A stretch of DNA of 64,000 nucleotides from Bacteroidia bacterium (GTDB lineage Bacteria; Bacteroidota; Bacteroidia; J057), in assembly GCA_030430205.1 (NCBI GenBank), contig JAUIGE010000015.1:62001-126000 (forward strand), read 5' to 3'. The notes under the pieces are model-generated. The model was not told the origin of the DNA, searched no databases, and saw nothing but the letters and a program-made list of their open reading frames with translations. A program made the translations under genes and the position numbers. Below are positions 53,541 to 63,200 of the stretch, one piece after another; the stretch's first letter is position 1; each line of letters opens with the position of its first letter.

Positions 53541-54446
53541 ATGAAAAAAGTAGGCTTTTTACAAGTCATACTCATTTTCCTGAGTATGCCTCTTTGGGCT
53601 TGTGATGTGTGTGGCTGTGCCTCATCCATGGGTACAGGCTCCTTTGGGATCAACAATCGAGTCAATCTTATCAGCCTGAGAAGTCAGTACGCAGGCTTTT
53701 ATGCCTATGACCATATGGGGCTTCGGGCCAATGATCAATATATGCAGGCTGAAATCTATGGACAGTATAACTTCCTGAAAAGATTTCAGCTTAAAGTAGA
53801 TGTGCCCTATGGCTTCCGTTTTAGAGAGTATCTCGATGCTTCTCGTCAACTTTCAGGAGTTGGAGATCCCTGGGCGCGCCTGGACTTTTACCCTTTGGCC
53901 ATTCAAGCCGATGAGAAGCGTAAATCCAGCCATGAGCTGGCTGTCGGTATGGGCATTAAAGCCCCATTGGGACAGTTTCAGCCCGAAAGGAGCCTGGATG
54001 GGCTGACGCCTTTACCTGCCAATTTCCAATTGGGAACAGGCAGCTGGGACAAGCTTTTCAGCATCAGCTACCGCTGGCAACGCAACAAATGGGGCATACA
54101 GGCACAGGCCAACAGCCGCATCAATGGCGCCAACCAGCGCCAGTACGAATTTGGAAACCAGACTTCTGCTCAGCTGATTGGCTACCGATGGGTAGAGCAA
54201 AAGCAGCATAGCTTCAGGCTGCTCGGTGGTGCCTATGCAGAGCATATCCAGGAAGACCGACAATTTTCCGCAAAGCGGCCCGGAACAGGCGGCAAAGGCT
54301 TGTTCGCCACCGCAGGTGCAGAATATGTCCAAAAAAAGTATGCTGTTAACCTGCAAATGACGCAGCCTCTATTCCAAAATTACGCTTCTAACGGAGTGGA
54401 GACCCGGACCAGACTGGGCGCTTCTGTCAGCTATTTTTTCAATTAA
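53541..54446 (+). CDS. outer-membrane beta-barrel-like protein with CDVCGC N-terminus
   Basis: 301 residues; signal peptide followed directly by ACDVCGCASSMGTGSFG, three cysteines in a short metal-binding-like loop. The remainder shows alternating beta strands (RFQLKVDVPYGFRF, HELAVGMGIKAPLG, WGIQAQANSRI, RLLGGAYAEHI) ending in Phe-Phe-Asn (SYFFN), a typical outer-membrane barrel terminus. It is probably a transporter or anchor for metal uptake, next to the MbnP-like protein. Confidence 0.65.
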   Translation: MKKVGFLQVILIFLSMPLWACDVCGCASSMGTGSFGINNRVNLISLRSQYAGFYAYDHMGLRANDQYMQAEIYGQYNFLKRFQLKVDVPYGFRFREYLDASRQLSGVGDPWARLDFYPLAIQADEKRKSSHELAVGMGIKAPLGQFQPERSLDGLTPLPANFQLGTGSWDKLFSISYRWQRNKWGIQAQANSRINGANQRQYEFGNQTSAQLIGYRWVEQKQHSFRLLGGAYAEHIQEDRQFSAKRPGTGGKGLFATAGAEYVQKKYAVNLQMTQPLFQNYASNGVETRTRLGASVSYFFN

Positions 54447-54501
54447 GAACAACCCCTTTTTTACAAAAAATCGTTTCAACTCAAGAAATCAATTAATAAC
54501 A

Positions 54502-55302
54502 ATGAAAACTATCTTAAAATTTCTCTTTATCGGATTGGCACTATCTGCCATGGTTATGAGCGGCTGTAACACTGACGGCTGTACAGACATCTATTCCCTG
54601 AACTATGATGCAGAAGCCAAAGAAGATGACGGTAGCTGCGAGTATCCTACAGTGATGGTAGGATTTGATTATGTAGTAGGCGATTCCGAATTTTCCTATG
54701 GCACCACCTACATCGTAGATGGCGTAGCCGTTAGCTTCAGCCTGGCTCAGTTTTATGTTTCTTCTGTAAAATTATTGGCAGAGGATGGTACGCAGCTTTC
54801 CGAATATCCCGATACCTATATGCTGGTCACTCCAGACGGTGGCATGTATTCTCTAGGGGAAGCCAAAAAAGAGCATACACACACCATGACTTTTGACATC
54901 GGGATAGATGAAGTCACCAACAGTCAGTCTGAGACTGATTTTGCGTCCTGGCCTGCAAACCACCCGCTGGCGGCTCAATCTCCCAGTATGCACTGGAACT
55001 GGCTTTCAGGCTATATTTTCCTCAAACTGGAAGGGCTGGTAGATACCGATGATGATGGCACACCTGATGCGCCTCTGGTTGCCCATACAGGCACCAACAA
55101 CCTAAGGCAAAATATCACCTTGACCATTCACCAGGAAGTAGACGAGGCCATGAACCACGTCATGCTGGAATTTGACCTGGCCAAACTTCTGGATGGCATC
55201 GACATCGTCAACGACAATGTCACCCATACAGGCGATAATATCGGCCTGGCGACGGATATCATGAATAATTTTCAGGATGCATTTGCGGTAAGTCATCACT
55301 AG
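54502..55302 (+). CDS. MbnP-like copper-binding-family lipoprotein
   Basis: 266 residues with lipobox MSGC-N. An N-terminal CTDIYSLNYDAEAKEDDGSC unit (a Cys-bounded NYNPxAxxDDGSC-type repeat) precedes the MbnP domain. That domain is recognised by FYVSSVKLLAEDG, the tryptophan-rich SPSMHWNWLSGYIFLKLEG block (~160-178) and the FDLAKLLDGIDI ending. MbnP proteins bind Cu(I), with the site formed by Trp oxidation via the MbnH peroxidase. The peroxidase gene follows 3 bp later. Confidence 0.85.
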   Translation: MKTILKFLFIGLALSAMVMSGCNTDGCTDIYSLNYDAEAKEDDGSCEYPTVMVGFDYVVGDSEFSYGTTYIVDGVAVSFSLAQFYVSSVKLLAEDGTQLSEYPDTYMLVTPDGGMYSLGEAKKEHTHTMTFDIGIDEVTNSQSETDFASWPANHPLAAQSPSMHWNWLSGYIFLKLEGLVDTDDDGTPDAPLVAHTGTNNLRQNITLTIHQEVDEAMNHVMLEFDLAKLLDGIDIVNDNVTHTGDNIGLATDIMNNFQDAFAVSHH

Positions 55303-55305
55303 AAA

Positions 55306-56328
55306 TTGAAAAAGTACTTTTTCACATATCTCCTCTTCTTTTCGATTCTGATAGGCTTTCATGCCTGCCAGGAGGATGAGCCTGTGGGAAAAGTAGATTT
55401 TGAGTTAAAGCTTCCTCCCCATTTTCCAGAGCCGGCGATTCCCGTCGGCAATGAGCTGACGCAGGCTCGTGTGGATTTGGGCAGGAAGCTTTTTTATGAA
55501 AAAGCCCTTTCTATCGACTCGACGATTTCCTGCGGAACCTGTCACCCCCAAAGCAGGGCTTTTGCGGACGCAGAGGCCATCAGCCTGGGCGTACAGATGC
55601 GCATAGGCATGCGCAATGTGCCCGTACTGGGCAATGTCGCCTACCATCCCTACTTCTTCCGCGAAGGCGGAAGCCCGACCCTCGAAGCCCAGGTACTGGG
55701 CCCTATCTGCAATTTTGATGAGATGGGCTTCAACGCCCGTGAGTTGGCCGATCGGCTGGCTGTCGATTCTGCCTATCAGGCACTGGCCCGGGACGCTTAT
55801 GAGCGTCCGATGGATCTTTGGGTGATCACGCGGGCTTTGGCCGCCTTTGAACGAACGATGATCACGGGCGATGCGCCCTGGGACCGCTATATCCTGGGCG
55901 ATAGCAGCGCGCTGAATGCTTCGGAGAAGCGGGGCTGGGCATTGTTTCAAAGCGAAAAAACGAGCTGTTCGAATTGCCATAGTGGCATTGATTTCAGTGA
56001 TTACAGCTTCCAGAACAATGGATTATATGATGAATATGCCGATCCGGGCCGTTTTCGGGCCACGCTGGATAGCGGCGATATCGGAAAATTCAAGATTTTC
56101 AGCTTGCGAAATGTTGAATTAAGTGGACCTTATATGCACGATGGGAGCTTGCAGACACTGGAAGAAGTGATTGAACACTACAACCAGGGCGGCAGCAATC
56201 ACCCGAATAAGTCGGTCTATATCAGGCCTTTAGGATTAAGTGAAGGGGAAAAAACGGACTTGCTTCATTTCCTGAAAGCTTTGACCGATGAGGCTTTTAT
56301 TCATGACCCGGCCTTCGGACCGGACTAG
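55306..56328 (+). CDS. di-heme cytochrome c peroxidase (MbnH-like)
   Basis: 340 residues with a TTG start 3 bp after the MbnP-like gene. Lipobox FHAC-Q. Two c-type heme sites: CGTCH (~76-80) and CSNCH (~222-226), with the C-terminal PYMHDGSLQTLEEVIEHYNQGG block carrying a Met/His ligand region. Family members reduce peroxide or, as MbnH, oxidise a Trp in the partner MbnP to make a copper site. The gene pair here matches that arrangement. Confidence 0.9.
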   Translation: MKKYFFTYLLFFSILIGFHACQEDEPVGKVDFELKLPPHFPEPAIPVGNELTQARVDLGRKLFYEKALSIDSTISCGTCHPQSRAFADAEAISLGVQMRIGMRNVPVLGNVAYHPYFFREGGSPTLEAQVLGPICNFDEMGFNARELADRLAVDSAYQALARDAYERPMDLWVITRALAAFERTMITGDAPWDRYILGDSSALNASEKRGWALFQSEKTSCSNCHSGIDFSDYSFQNNGLYDEYADPGRFRATLDSGDIGKFKIFSLRNVELSGPYMHDGSLQTLEEVIEHYNQGGSNHPNKSVYIRPLGLSEGEKTDLLHFLKALTDEAFIHDPAFGPD

Positions 56329-56363
56329 GTTCAATTTATTTTCTATTTTGCACAAAAAAAGCA

Positions 56364-57293
56364 TTGAACCCTCTCAACGATTGGCACATCATCCTCAACC
56401 CTATCTCAGGCAAGCAGAAAGGCCCTAAGCAACTTGCCAGGATCACCCCTCTTCTTACAGAAGCAAAACTCGGTTTTGCAGTCAACAAATGTGAGCGGGC
56501 GCTGCATGAGCAGCAACTGCTGACAGAAGGCATCGCAGCAGGCTACCGCAACTTCATCCTTATCGGTGGAGATGGCACCTTTCATGGCGCGATCAATAGC
56601 TTTATGCAACAGCCGGAGGCCATTCGCAAGGAGGTCACTTTGTGCATGATTCCCGCAGGAACGGGCAATGATTGGAGCAGGACCTTTCAGGATTCCGCCA
56701 AAGCGGAGAAGATTATTTCCTGGTTGATCGAGGGTAAAAGCCTGATTCAGGACATTGGCTGGGCATCCTATCAGGAAAATGGGAAAGAGGAAAAACGCTT
56801 TTTTCTCAATGTGGCGGGGATGGGTTTTGATGCCTTTGTGGCAAAAAATTATTTGAGTAACAATCCCTCCAACAGCCTGGTTTACCTGAAAGGTTTGCTG
56901 AAAGGCTTATTGAAATTTCAGGCACCCAAGGTGCATATACAGTTTGACGAGGAGCAGGTCACTGACACGGCTTTTATCCTCGCAGCGGGCAATGGCCGCT
57001 TTTTTGGAGGCGGCATGAAGATCACCCCGCTCTCAGATCCGCAGGATGGCCTGCTGGACCTGACGCTGGTGCGTGGCATCAGTAAGTTGCGGGTAGTCAG
57101 CCTGTTACCTGCACTTTATGCAGGCACTTTTTATACAAAAACCAATCGAATCACCCACCACCGCAGCAAAGAAGTTGCTGTCACATCTGAAAGCCCTGTC
57201 TTTCTGCAATTGGACGGAGAGTTGGTCGGCCAAACGCCTGCGCGTTTTGGGATCCTGCCACAAGCCGTCCGGATTGTGGGAGAATTGAGTTAA
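56364..57293 (+). CDS. diacylglycerol/lipid kinase (DAGK_cat family)
   Basis: 309 residues, TTG start at 56364. Begins WHIILNPISGKQKGPKQ, then the nucleotide loop YRNFILIGGDGTFHGAINSFM, LCMIPAGTGNDWSRTF, FFLNVAGMGFDAFVAKN and the metal/lipid region IAPLSDPQDGLLDLTLVRGIS-like stretch (KITPLSDPQDGLLD). It phosphorylates a lipid (YegS/DgkB type). Upstream AT-rich sequence lacks a clear SD. Confidence 0.92.
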   Translation: MNPLNDWHIILNPISGKQKGPKQLARITPLLTEAKLGFAVNKCERALHEQQLLTEGIAAGYRNFILIGGDGTFHGAINSFMQQPEAIRKEVTLCMIPAGTGNDWSRTFQDSAKAEKIISWLIEGKSLIQDIGWASYQENGKEEKRFFLNVAGMGFDAFVAKNYLSNNPSNSLVYLKGLLKGLLKFQAPKVHIQFDEEQVTDTAFILAAGNGRFFGGGMKITPLSDPQDGLLDLTLVRGISKLRVVSLLPALYAGTFYTKTNRITHHRSKEVAVTSESPVFLQLDGELVGQTPARFGILPQAVRIVGELS

Positions 57294-57322
57294 TATTATT
57301 GGAAACACATTTATCGAGTTAC

Positions 57323-57961
57323 ATGACTGGTCCATCTTCTTTTTATCCTTCTATCCAAACATATATTGCTTCTCTGAGAGATGATTTTGCAAACATTCCA
57401 GCAGAAAGAAAAGCCCGCCTTGCAGAAATTGCTGACTACATCCGGGCCAAAAAGCAGGAAGGCAAAAAAGCCGAGTTGATTTTTATTTGTACCCATAATT
57501 CACGCAGGAGCCATTTTGGGCAAATATGGGGACAGCTTTGGGCACAGTACCATGGGCTAAGCTATGTCTCCTGCCACTCCGGCGGTACCGAAAGCACAGC
57601 TTTCCATCCCCATGCCATAGAGGCATTTCAGGAAATCGGTTTTGACATATCTTCCAAAGGAAGAGAAAACAATCCCCGCTACCATCTGCGCTTTTCCGGG
57701 GAGCTAAAGCCACTTATCGTCTGGTCAAAAATGTATACTGACCCTTCCAATCCACGCAAGCGCTTTGGCGCCGTGATGGTTTGTGATGATGCGGACCAAA
57801 ATTGTCCCATTGTCTTTGGAGCTCAGAAGCGATTTTCGCTTCCTTACAAAGACCCCAAAGAGGCCGATGATACGCCCGAGCAGGCGCAGGTCTATGCCGA
57901 AAGGTGTCGGCAGATTGCCGTTGAATTGGGCTATTTGTTTAGCCTTTTATCGCAGCGATAG
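57323..57961 (+). CDS. low-molecular-weight phosphotyrosine phosphatase / arsenate-reductase-like
   Basis: 212 residues from the ATG at 57323. P-loop LIFICTHNSRRSHFGQIW contains the CxxxxxR(S) active site (Cys-Thr-His-Asn-Ser-Arg-Arg-Ser). A later Asp in DPSNPRKRFGAVMVCDDADQNCP probably acts as general acid. The N-terminal ~55 residues are an extra helical region. Closest in kind to Bacteroidota LMW-PTP/ArsC-like proteins; substrate uncertain. Confidence 0.85.
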   Translation: MTGPSSFYPSIQTYIASLRDDFANIPAERKARLAEIADYIRAKKQEGKKAELIFICTHNSRRSHFGQIWGQLWAQYHGLSYVSCHSGGTESTAFHPHAIEAFQEIGFDISSKGRENNPRYHLRFSGELKPLIVWSKMYTDPSNPRKRFGAVMVCDDADQNCPIVFGAQKRFSLPYKDPKEADDTPEQAQVYAERCRQIAVELGYLFSLLSQR

Positions 57962-57985
57962 ACGGATTTTTACTTCCTTTGCCTT

Positions 57986-59008
57986 ATGCCAGCATTGCAA
58001 AAAAACTTTTCCCTCCTCCCTTACAATACCTTTGGTATAGATGCAAAAGCCGAATGGTTTTTCCCTGTCTCTTCTGCTGAAAAATTAATCGAATTTTTGG
58101 CTGATAATGCCTTTTTGAAGCATCAAAAACGGCTTATCCTGGGCGGTGGGAGCAATGTGCTTTTCACTTCAGATGTGGAAGGGGTGGTGCTTTACAATCA
58201 GATTAAAGGCATCAGGGTCGTGGCTGAGGATGAAAAAAGCGTTTTTGTTCAGGCTGGCGCGGGAGAAGTTTGGCATGAGTTGGTTTTGCATTGTTTGGAA
58301 AAAAATTGGGGGGGGATCGAAAATCTTTCGCTGATTCCGGGCTCTGTGGGAGCCTCTCCCATCCAAAACATCGGCGCCTACGGCGTGGAGCTGAAAGATA
58401 TCTTTCACTCGCTGGAAGCCATACAATTGGAAACAGGAAAAAGGGAAACTTTTTCCCATGCAGCATGCCGGTTTGGCTACCGGGACAGCATCTTTAAGCG
58501 GGAGGCCAAAGGCAAATATTTCATTTGCTCTGTCACCCTCCAGCTGAGCAAAATCCATCAGCTAAACACCAGCTATGGCGCAATACAGTCAGAACTGACC
58601 GAAATGGGCATCCAAAAACCTTCCATTCAGGACATCAGCCGGGCTGTCATCAATATCCGCCAGAGCAAACTGCCTGATCCGGCAGTGATTGGAAATGGGG
58701 GTAGTTTTTTCAAAAATCCCGTTGTAGAAAGCGCTCATTTACAGCAACTCCAGCAGGAATTTCCCAACATCCCACATTACCCCCAGCCTGATGGGCGGCA
58801 GAAGCTCGCCGCAGGCTGGCTCATCGAGCAGGCGGGCTGGAAAGGCAAACGCCTCGGAAATCATGGCGTGCATGATCGCCAGGCCCTTGTCCTGGTAAAT
58901 TATGGCGGAGCAACAGGCTCCGAAATACTGGATCTGGCACAAAAAATACAGGCCGCTGTATCAGCGGCCTTTGATGTTCAGTTGGAAACTGAAGTGAATA
59001 TCGTTTGA
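57986..59008 (+). CDS. murB: UDP-N-acetylenolpyruvoylglucosamine reductase
   Basis: 340 residues (type I/MurB of the E. coli kind). FAD domain with ILGGGSNVLFTSDVEGVV and LSLIPGSVGASPIQNIGAYGVELKD; catalytic Ser in GNGGSFFKNPVV; C-terminal AGWLIEQAGWKGKRLGNHGVHDRQALVLVNYGGATG and the final Glu (ETEVNIV). It makes UDP-MurNAc for peptidoglycan. It ends 2 bp from the convergent accD. Confidence 0.96.
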   Translation: MPALQKNFSLLPYNTFGIDAKAEWFFPVSSAEKLIEFLADNAFLKHQKRLILGGGSNVLFTSDVEGVVLYNQIKGIRVVAEDEKSVFVQAGAGEVWHELVLHCLEKNWGGIENLSLIPGSVGASPIQNIGAYGVELKDIFHSLEAIQLETGKRETFSHAACRFGYRDSIFKREAKGKYFICSVTLQLSKIHQLNTSYGAIQSELTEMGIQKPSIQDISRAVINIRQSKLPDPAVIGNGGSFFKNPVVESAHLQQLQQEFPNIPHYPQPDGRQKLAAGWLIEQAGWKGKRLGNHGVHDRQALVLVNYGGATGSEILDLAQKIQAAVSAAFDVQLETEVNIV

Positions 59009-59010
59009 GT

Positions 59011-59877
59011 TTATTCCTCCTTCGCGACGATCTGATTCATCAGCATCCGGAAAGAAAGCACGACTTTGCTTTTCAGGTCCTTTCGGTGCACGATATAATC
59101 CAGGAAGCCATGCTCCTGGAGAAACTCTGAGCGCTGAAAGCCTTCAGGCAAATCCTGACCGATGGTCTCTTTGATGACGCGGGGGCCTGCAAATCCGATA
59201 AGTGCCTCAGGCTCAGCGATATTGAGGTCGCCGAGCATGGCAAAACTAGCCGTGACACCGCCGGTGGTAGGATCGGTGAGCAGGGAGATATAAGGAAGCC
59301 CTTCCTTGCCAAGCTGCGCGACGCGCGCGCTGATCTTCGCCATTTGCATCAGGCTCAATGCGCCTTCCATCATCCTTGCGCCACCACTTTTGGAAATAAC
59401 CAAAAGAGGCATTTTATGGGCACGGGCATGCTCGACAGCGCGAGCGATTTTTTCTCCTACCACACTTCCCATACTTCCTCCGATAAACCGGAAATCCATA
59501 CAGGCAACCACCATATCAAGGCCTTCCACTTTTCCAACACCCGTACGCGCAGCGTCGTTTAGGCCGGTTTTGGAAACAGAGCTGGCGATTCTTTTGGGAT
59601 AAGGTTTGGTATCAACAAACTCCAGGGGGTCGCCTGATATCATATCAGCATCCAACTCCGTGAATTCATTGTTGTCAAACAAAATCTCAAAATACTCCTC
59701 GCTCCCTATGCGAAGGTGATGGTCACAATAGCCACAGACATATTGGCTTTTCTTCAGCGCTTTAGACTGGAGCGCTTTTTTGCAGTTGGGACATTTTATC
59801 CAAAGACCATCCGGAGTTTCGTTTTTGTCCTCTGTACGGGTCTGTATGTTATCTTTTTCTCTTTTAAACCAAGGCAT
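59011..59877 (-). CDS. accD: acetyl-CoA carboxylase carboxyltransferase, beta subunit
   Basis: 288 residues. N-terminal zinc ribbon [30 protein letters not shown] (four Cys). Carboxyltransferase core: [73 protein letters not shown] and [30 protein letters not shown]. First step of fatty-acid synthesis; needs AccA, encoded elsewhere. Confidence 0.97.
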   Translation of the reverse strand: MPWFKREKDNIQTRTEDKNETPDGLWIKCPNCKKALQSKALKKSQYVCGYCDHHLRIGSEEYFEILFDNNEFTELDADMISGDPLEFVDTKPYPKRIASSVSKTGLNDAARTGVGKVEGLDMVVACMDFRFIGGSMGSVVGEKIARAVEHARAHKMPLLVISKSGGARMMEGALSLMQMAKISARVAQLGKEGLPYISLLTDPTTGGVTASFAMLGDLNIAEPEALIGFAGPRVIKETIGQDLPEGFQRSEFLQEHGFLDYIVHRKDLKSKVVLSFRMLMNQIVAKEE

Positions 59878-59902
59878 AAGCCAAAATTATTAATTCGTTT
59901 AT

Positions 59903-60013
59903 CTCAGTTCTCTATTCTCTGCTCTCTATTCTCAATTCTCTGCTCTCTATTCTCAATTCTCTGCTCTCTAATTCTCAATTCTCTGCTCTCTAATTCTCAA
60001 TTCTCTCCTCTCT
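59903..60013. repeat. 7-bp tandem repeat, units TTCTCTA/TTCTCAA/TTCTCTG
   Basis: About 15 units, three heptamer types in a recurring 21-bp order, with 1-bp slips in the later copies. It lies upstream of accD (minus) and of the SusC gene (plus), the only divergent spacer in the window that carries such an array. The 412-bp gap 59878-60289 contains this array, unremarkable sequence to ~60195, then the promoter listed next. Confidence 0.88.
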
Positions 60014-60200
60014 TCCAACCCAAAGATAGAAGATTCTCCATTCAATAAAAAAGAGGAACAAATTAACCAAAGAACTTCTCAGCCAGGGCATTCTTAAAGT
60101 CTTTGAAAATAAAAATAAAAGGGAAGCCTGATACGCGAAAATTTATTTCTACCCCTCAAAACTTTCATACTGCGATTATAATCCCCTTCAATTTAAATTT

Positions 60201-60231
60201 TTTGCCAATGTCACCAATTCTGCTACCTTTG
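60201..60231 (+). promoter_or_regulatory. Bacteroidota-type promoter of the SusC gene
   Basis: A -33 TTTG at 60201-60204 is separated by exactly 19 bp from TACCTTTG (60224-60231), matching the TTTG-N19-TAnnTTTG consensus of the primary sigma factor in this phylum. Transcription would begin near 60238, leaving a ~50-nt leader before the ATG at 60290. Confidence 0.75.
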
Positions 60232-60289
60232 AATTAAGTTCTTTGCCGTACCAAAGCATTTTTTTTTAATTACCAAAAGCTTTTTTTAC

Positions 60290-63200
60290 ATGAAAAAACT
60301 GTTATTATTAGCCGCATTCGTGCTGGCTTGCGGGCTTATGTCTGCACAGTCAGTCAAAGGGACAGTCACCGACGCAAATACAGGTGAAGGTCTCGAAGGA
60401 GCAGCCGTTGTAGTAAAAGGTACTACTATCGGTGCGCTTACAGACAATGATGGTAACTATAGCCTCCGACTGCCGGACGGGGCTACAGAGTTGATTTTCA
60501 ATTTTGTGGGATACAAAACCATCGAAGAGTCAATCAACGGCCGTTCTACCATCAATGTTTCCATGTCAGAAGATTTCCTCCAGATTGATGAAGTAGTCGT
60601 TACGGCTATCGGTCTGGAAGCCAACAAAAAGGCTGTGGGATATTCTGTCCAAAATGTCAACGCTCAGGATATCGTTGATGCCCGGGAAACCAACATCGTT
60701 AATGCCCTTAGCTCCAAAGTAGCAGGTGTTACTGTTGTTAGTTCTTCTGGTTCTCCAGGAGCTTCCTCAAACATCCGTATCCGTGGTAGCGTTTCCATCA
60801 ACGGTAGCAACAGCCCACTTTTTGTGATTGATGGTGTGCCTATCGACAACTCAGAAAGTGGCAATGATGTAGACGGTGTTGACCAGTCAAACCGTGCTAT
60901 CGACATCAACCCCAATGACATCGAGTCATTGACAGTTTTGAAAGGCCCTGCTGCCACAGCGCTTTATGGTCTTCGTGCAGCGAATGGCGCTGTGATTATC
61001 ACCACCAAATCAGGACAAAAAGGTGCTCCAAAGGTGACCTTCTCTGCCAGCTATACAGCTGACCAGTACAACAAAATGCCTGAGCGCCAGAATACCTATG
61101 CTCAGGGCCAGCCTATAGGTGGTGTGCCTACCTACAGAAGCCCTTACACCTATGAAGGTTTCAGCTGGGGTCCAGCTCTAGCTAACCTGGAATTCGATGG
61201 TGCTGATGACAACATATTTGACCAGAATGGCAACCTCGTTCCTAAAGGAACAGGAAATGGCAAGGCTGGTATTGGGTATGATGCTTATGATTTCTTTGTT
61301 ACAGGTAATACCGTTGACCTGAACGCTTCTGTTTCTGGTGGAACTGACAACATGACTTATTATGTTTCTGCCGGAAAATTGAGTTCAAATGGTATTGTTC
61401 CTAACTCTACTTTTGACAGAAATTCTTTCCGTACCAGAATCCAGGCTCAGCTTACCTCTAAGCTGTCTATGGGTGTTGCAGCTAACTATATCAACTCAGG
61501 TGGTAGCCGTATCCAGAGAGGTTCTAACCTCCAGGGCGTTATGCTCGGTCTGATGCGTAATACTCCTTCATTTGATCTTGGAAATGGCAAAATCGGTCAG
61601 GAAGGTGCTGATGACGTGAACACCTATGTCAATCCTGATGGAACACAGCGCTCCTATCGTTGGGGTGTGTATGACAACCCATACTGGACCGTCAACAAAA
61701 ACCCATTCCATGATGATGTAAACCGTCTTATCGGTTATATGTCAGCTCGTTACGATTTTACTGACTGGTTATCTCTTTCCTACAAATTAGGTGTTGACCA
61801 GTATACAGATGAGCGTAATGGTGCATTTGATATCAACCCAGGCTGGAGCACAGGTAGTGTTTATTTTTCTACCAGGACATCCAGGGACCTAAACTCTGAC
61901 CTTTTGTTGCAGATCAACAAGAACATCACAGAGGACCTGAACTTCAATGCTACCTTTGGCCAAAACTACTACGGTTATGTAGTGACTACCAAGTCAACCA
62001 CAGGTAATACATTGGCTGCACCTGACTTTTACCACATCAGTAATGCTGTTGACGTAACAAGTGCAGAAACTATTTCCCGTAAGGAAATTGTCGGCCTTTT
62101 GGGTTCCGTTAACCTGAGCTACAAAGATTATCTCTTCCTGAACGTATCAGCTCGTAATGACTGGTCTTCTGCACTCCCTGCTGAGAACAACAGCTTCTTC
62201 GCTCCTGCTTTCAGTCTGGGATTTGTATTCACAGAAGCATTGGGTATGCAAGACAACAAAATCCTTCCTTATGGTAAGCTCCGTGCTTCCTGGGGTCAGG
62301 TGGGTCTTGATGCGCCTATCTATGTTACTTCCAGCTACTACAATGGGGCATTTAACGGCGGTGACGGCTTCATCAACGGTCTGACATACCCAGCTTTCGG
62401 AACAGCTGCTTTTGAGCGTTCTACACAGCTGGGCAATGCAAACCTTGTAGCAGAGCTTACAACCACAACTGAGTTTGGTGCAGAATTGAAATTCCTCAAC
62501 AACCGTGTAGGAATTGATGTTACTTACTATAGCTCCAGCTCAGCCAACCAGATTATTGCGTTGCAGTTGCCTCCATCTACCGGCTTTAGCAGCTTTGTAG
62601 ACAATGCAGGAACCATCACCAACAAAGGTTGGGAAGTTATCCTGAACCTGTCTCCTGTTCGTTCAAGAGATTTCCGTTGGGATATCGATGTTAACTTCAC
62701 CAAGTATACCAATACAGTTGAAGAATTGGCTCCTGGTATTGAGAACATCTTCCTTGCAGGATTTACCTCTACTTCTTCTCGCGTTATCGCTGGTCAGCCT
62801 TATGGCGCGATCTATGGCAACAAATTCCTGGAAGACGAGGATGGCAATACCATCATCGGAGCTAATGGATGGCCTGTACAGGATCCTTCTGTAGGTTTCC
62901 TGGGTGATCCTAATCCAGATTGGTTGGCAGGTATCCGCAACAGCTTCACATTCAAAGGCTTCCGCCTTTCTGCTTTGCTTGACATCCGTCAGGGTGGTGA
63001 GATGTGGTGTGGTACTTGTGGTATCATCGACTACTTCGGTACTTCACAGGTTTCTGTAGATGAAAGAGAGAATCCTATGTATACTTTCCCAGGTGTATTG
63101 GCTGATGGAACAACGAATACCCAGGAAGTAAACCTTGCTGACCCAGCTGCCGGTCTTGGTTCTTACTACCGTGTACGTTATGGCTTTGGTGGAATCGGTG

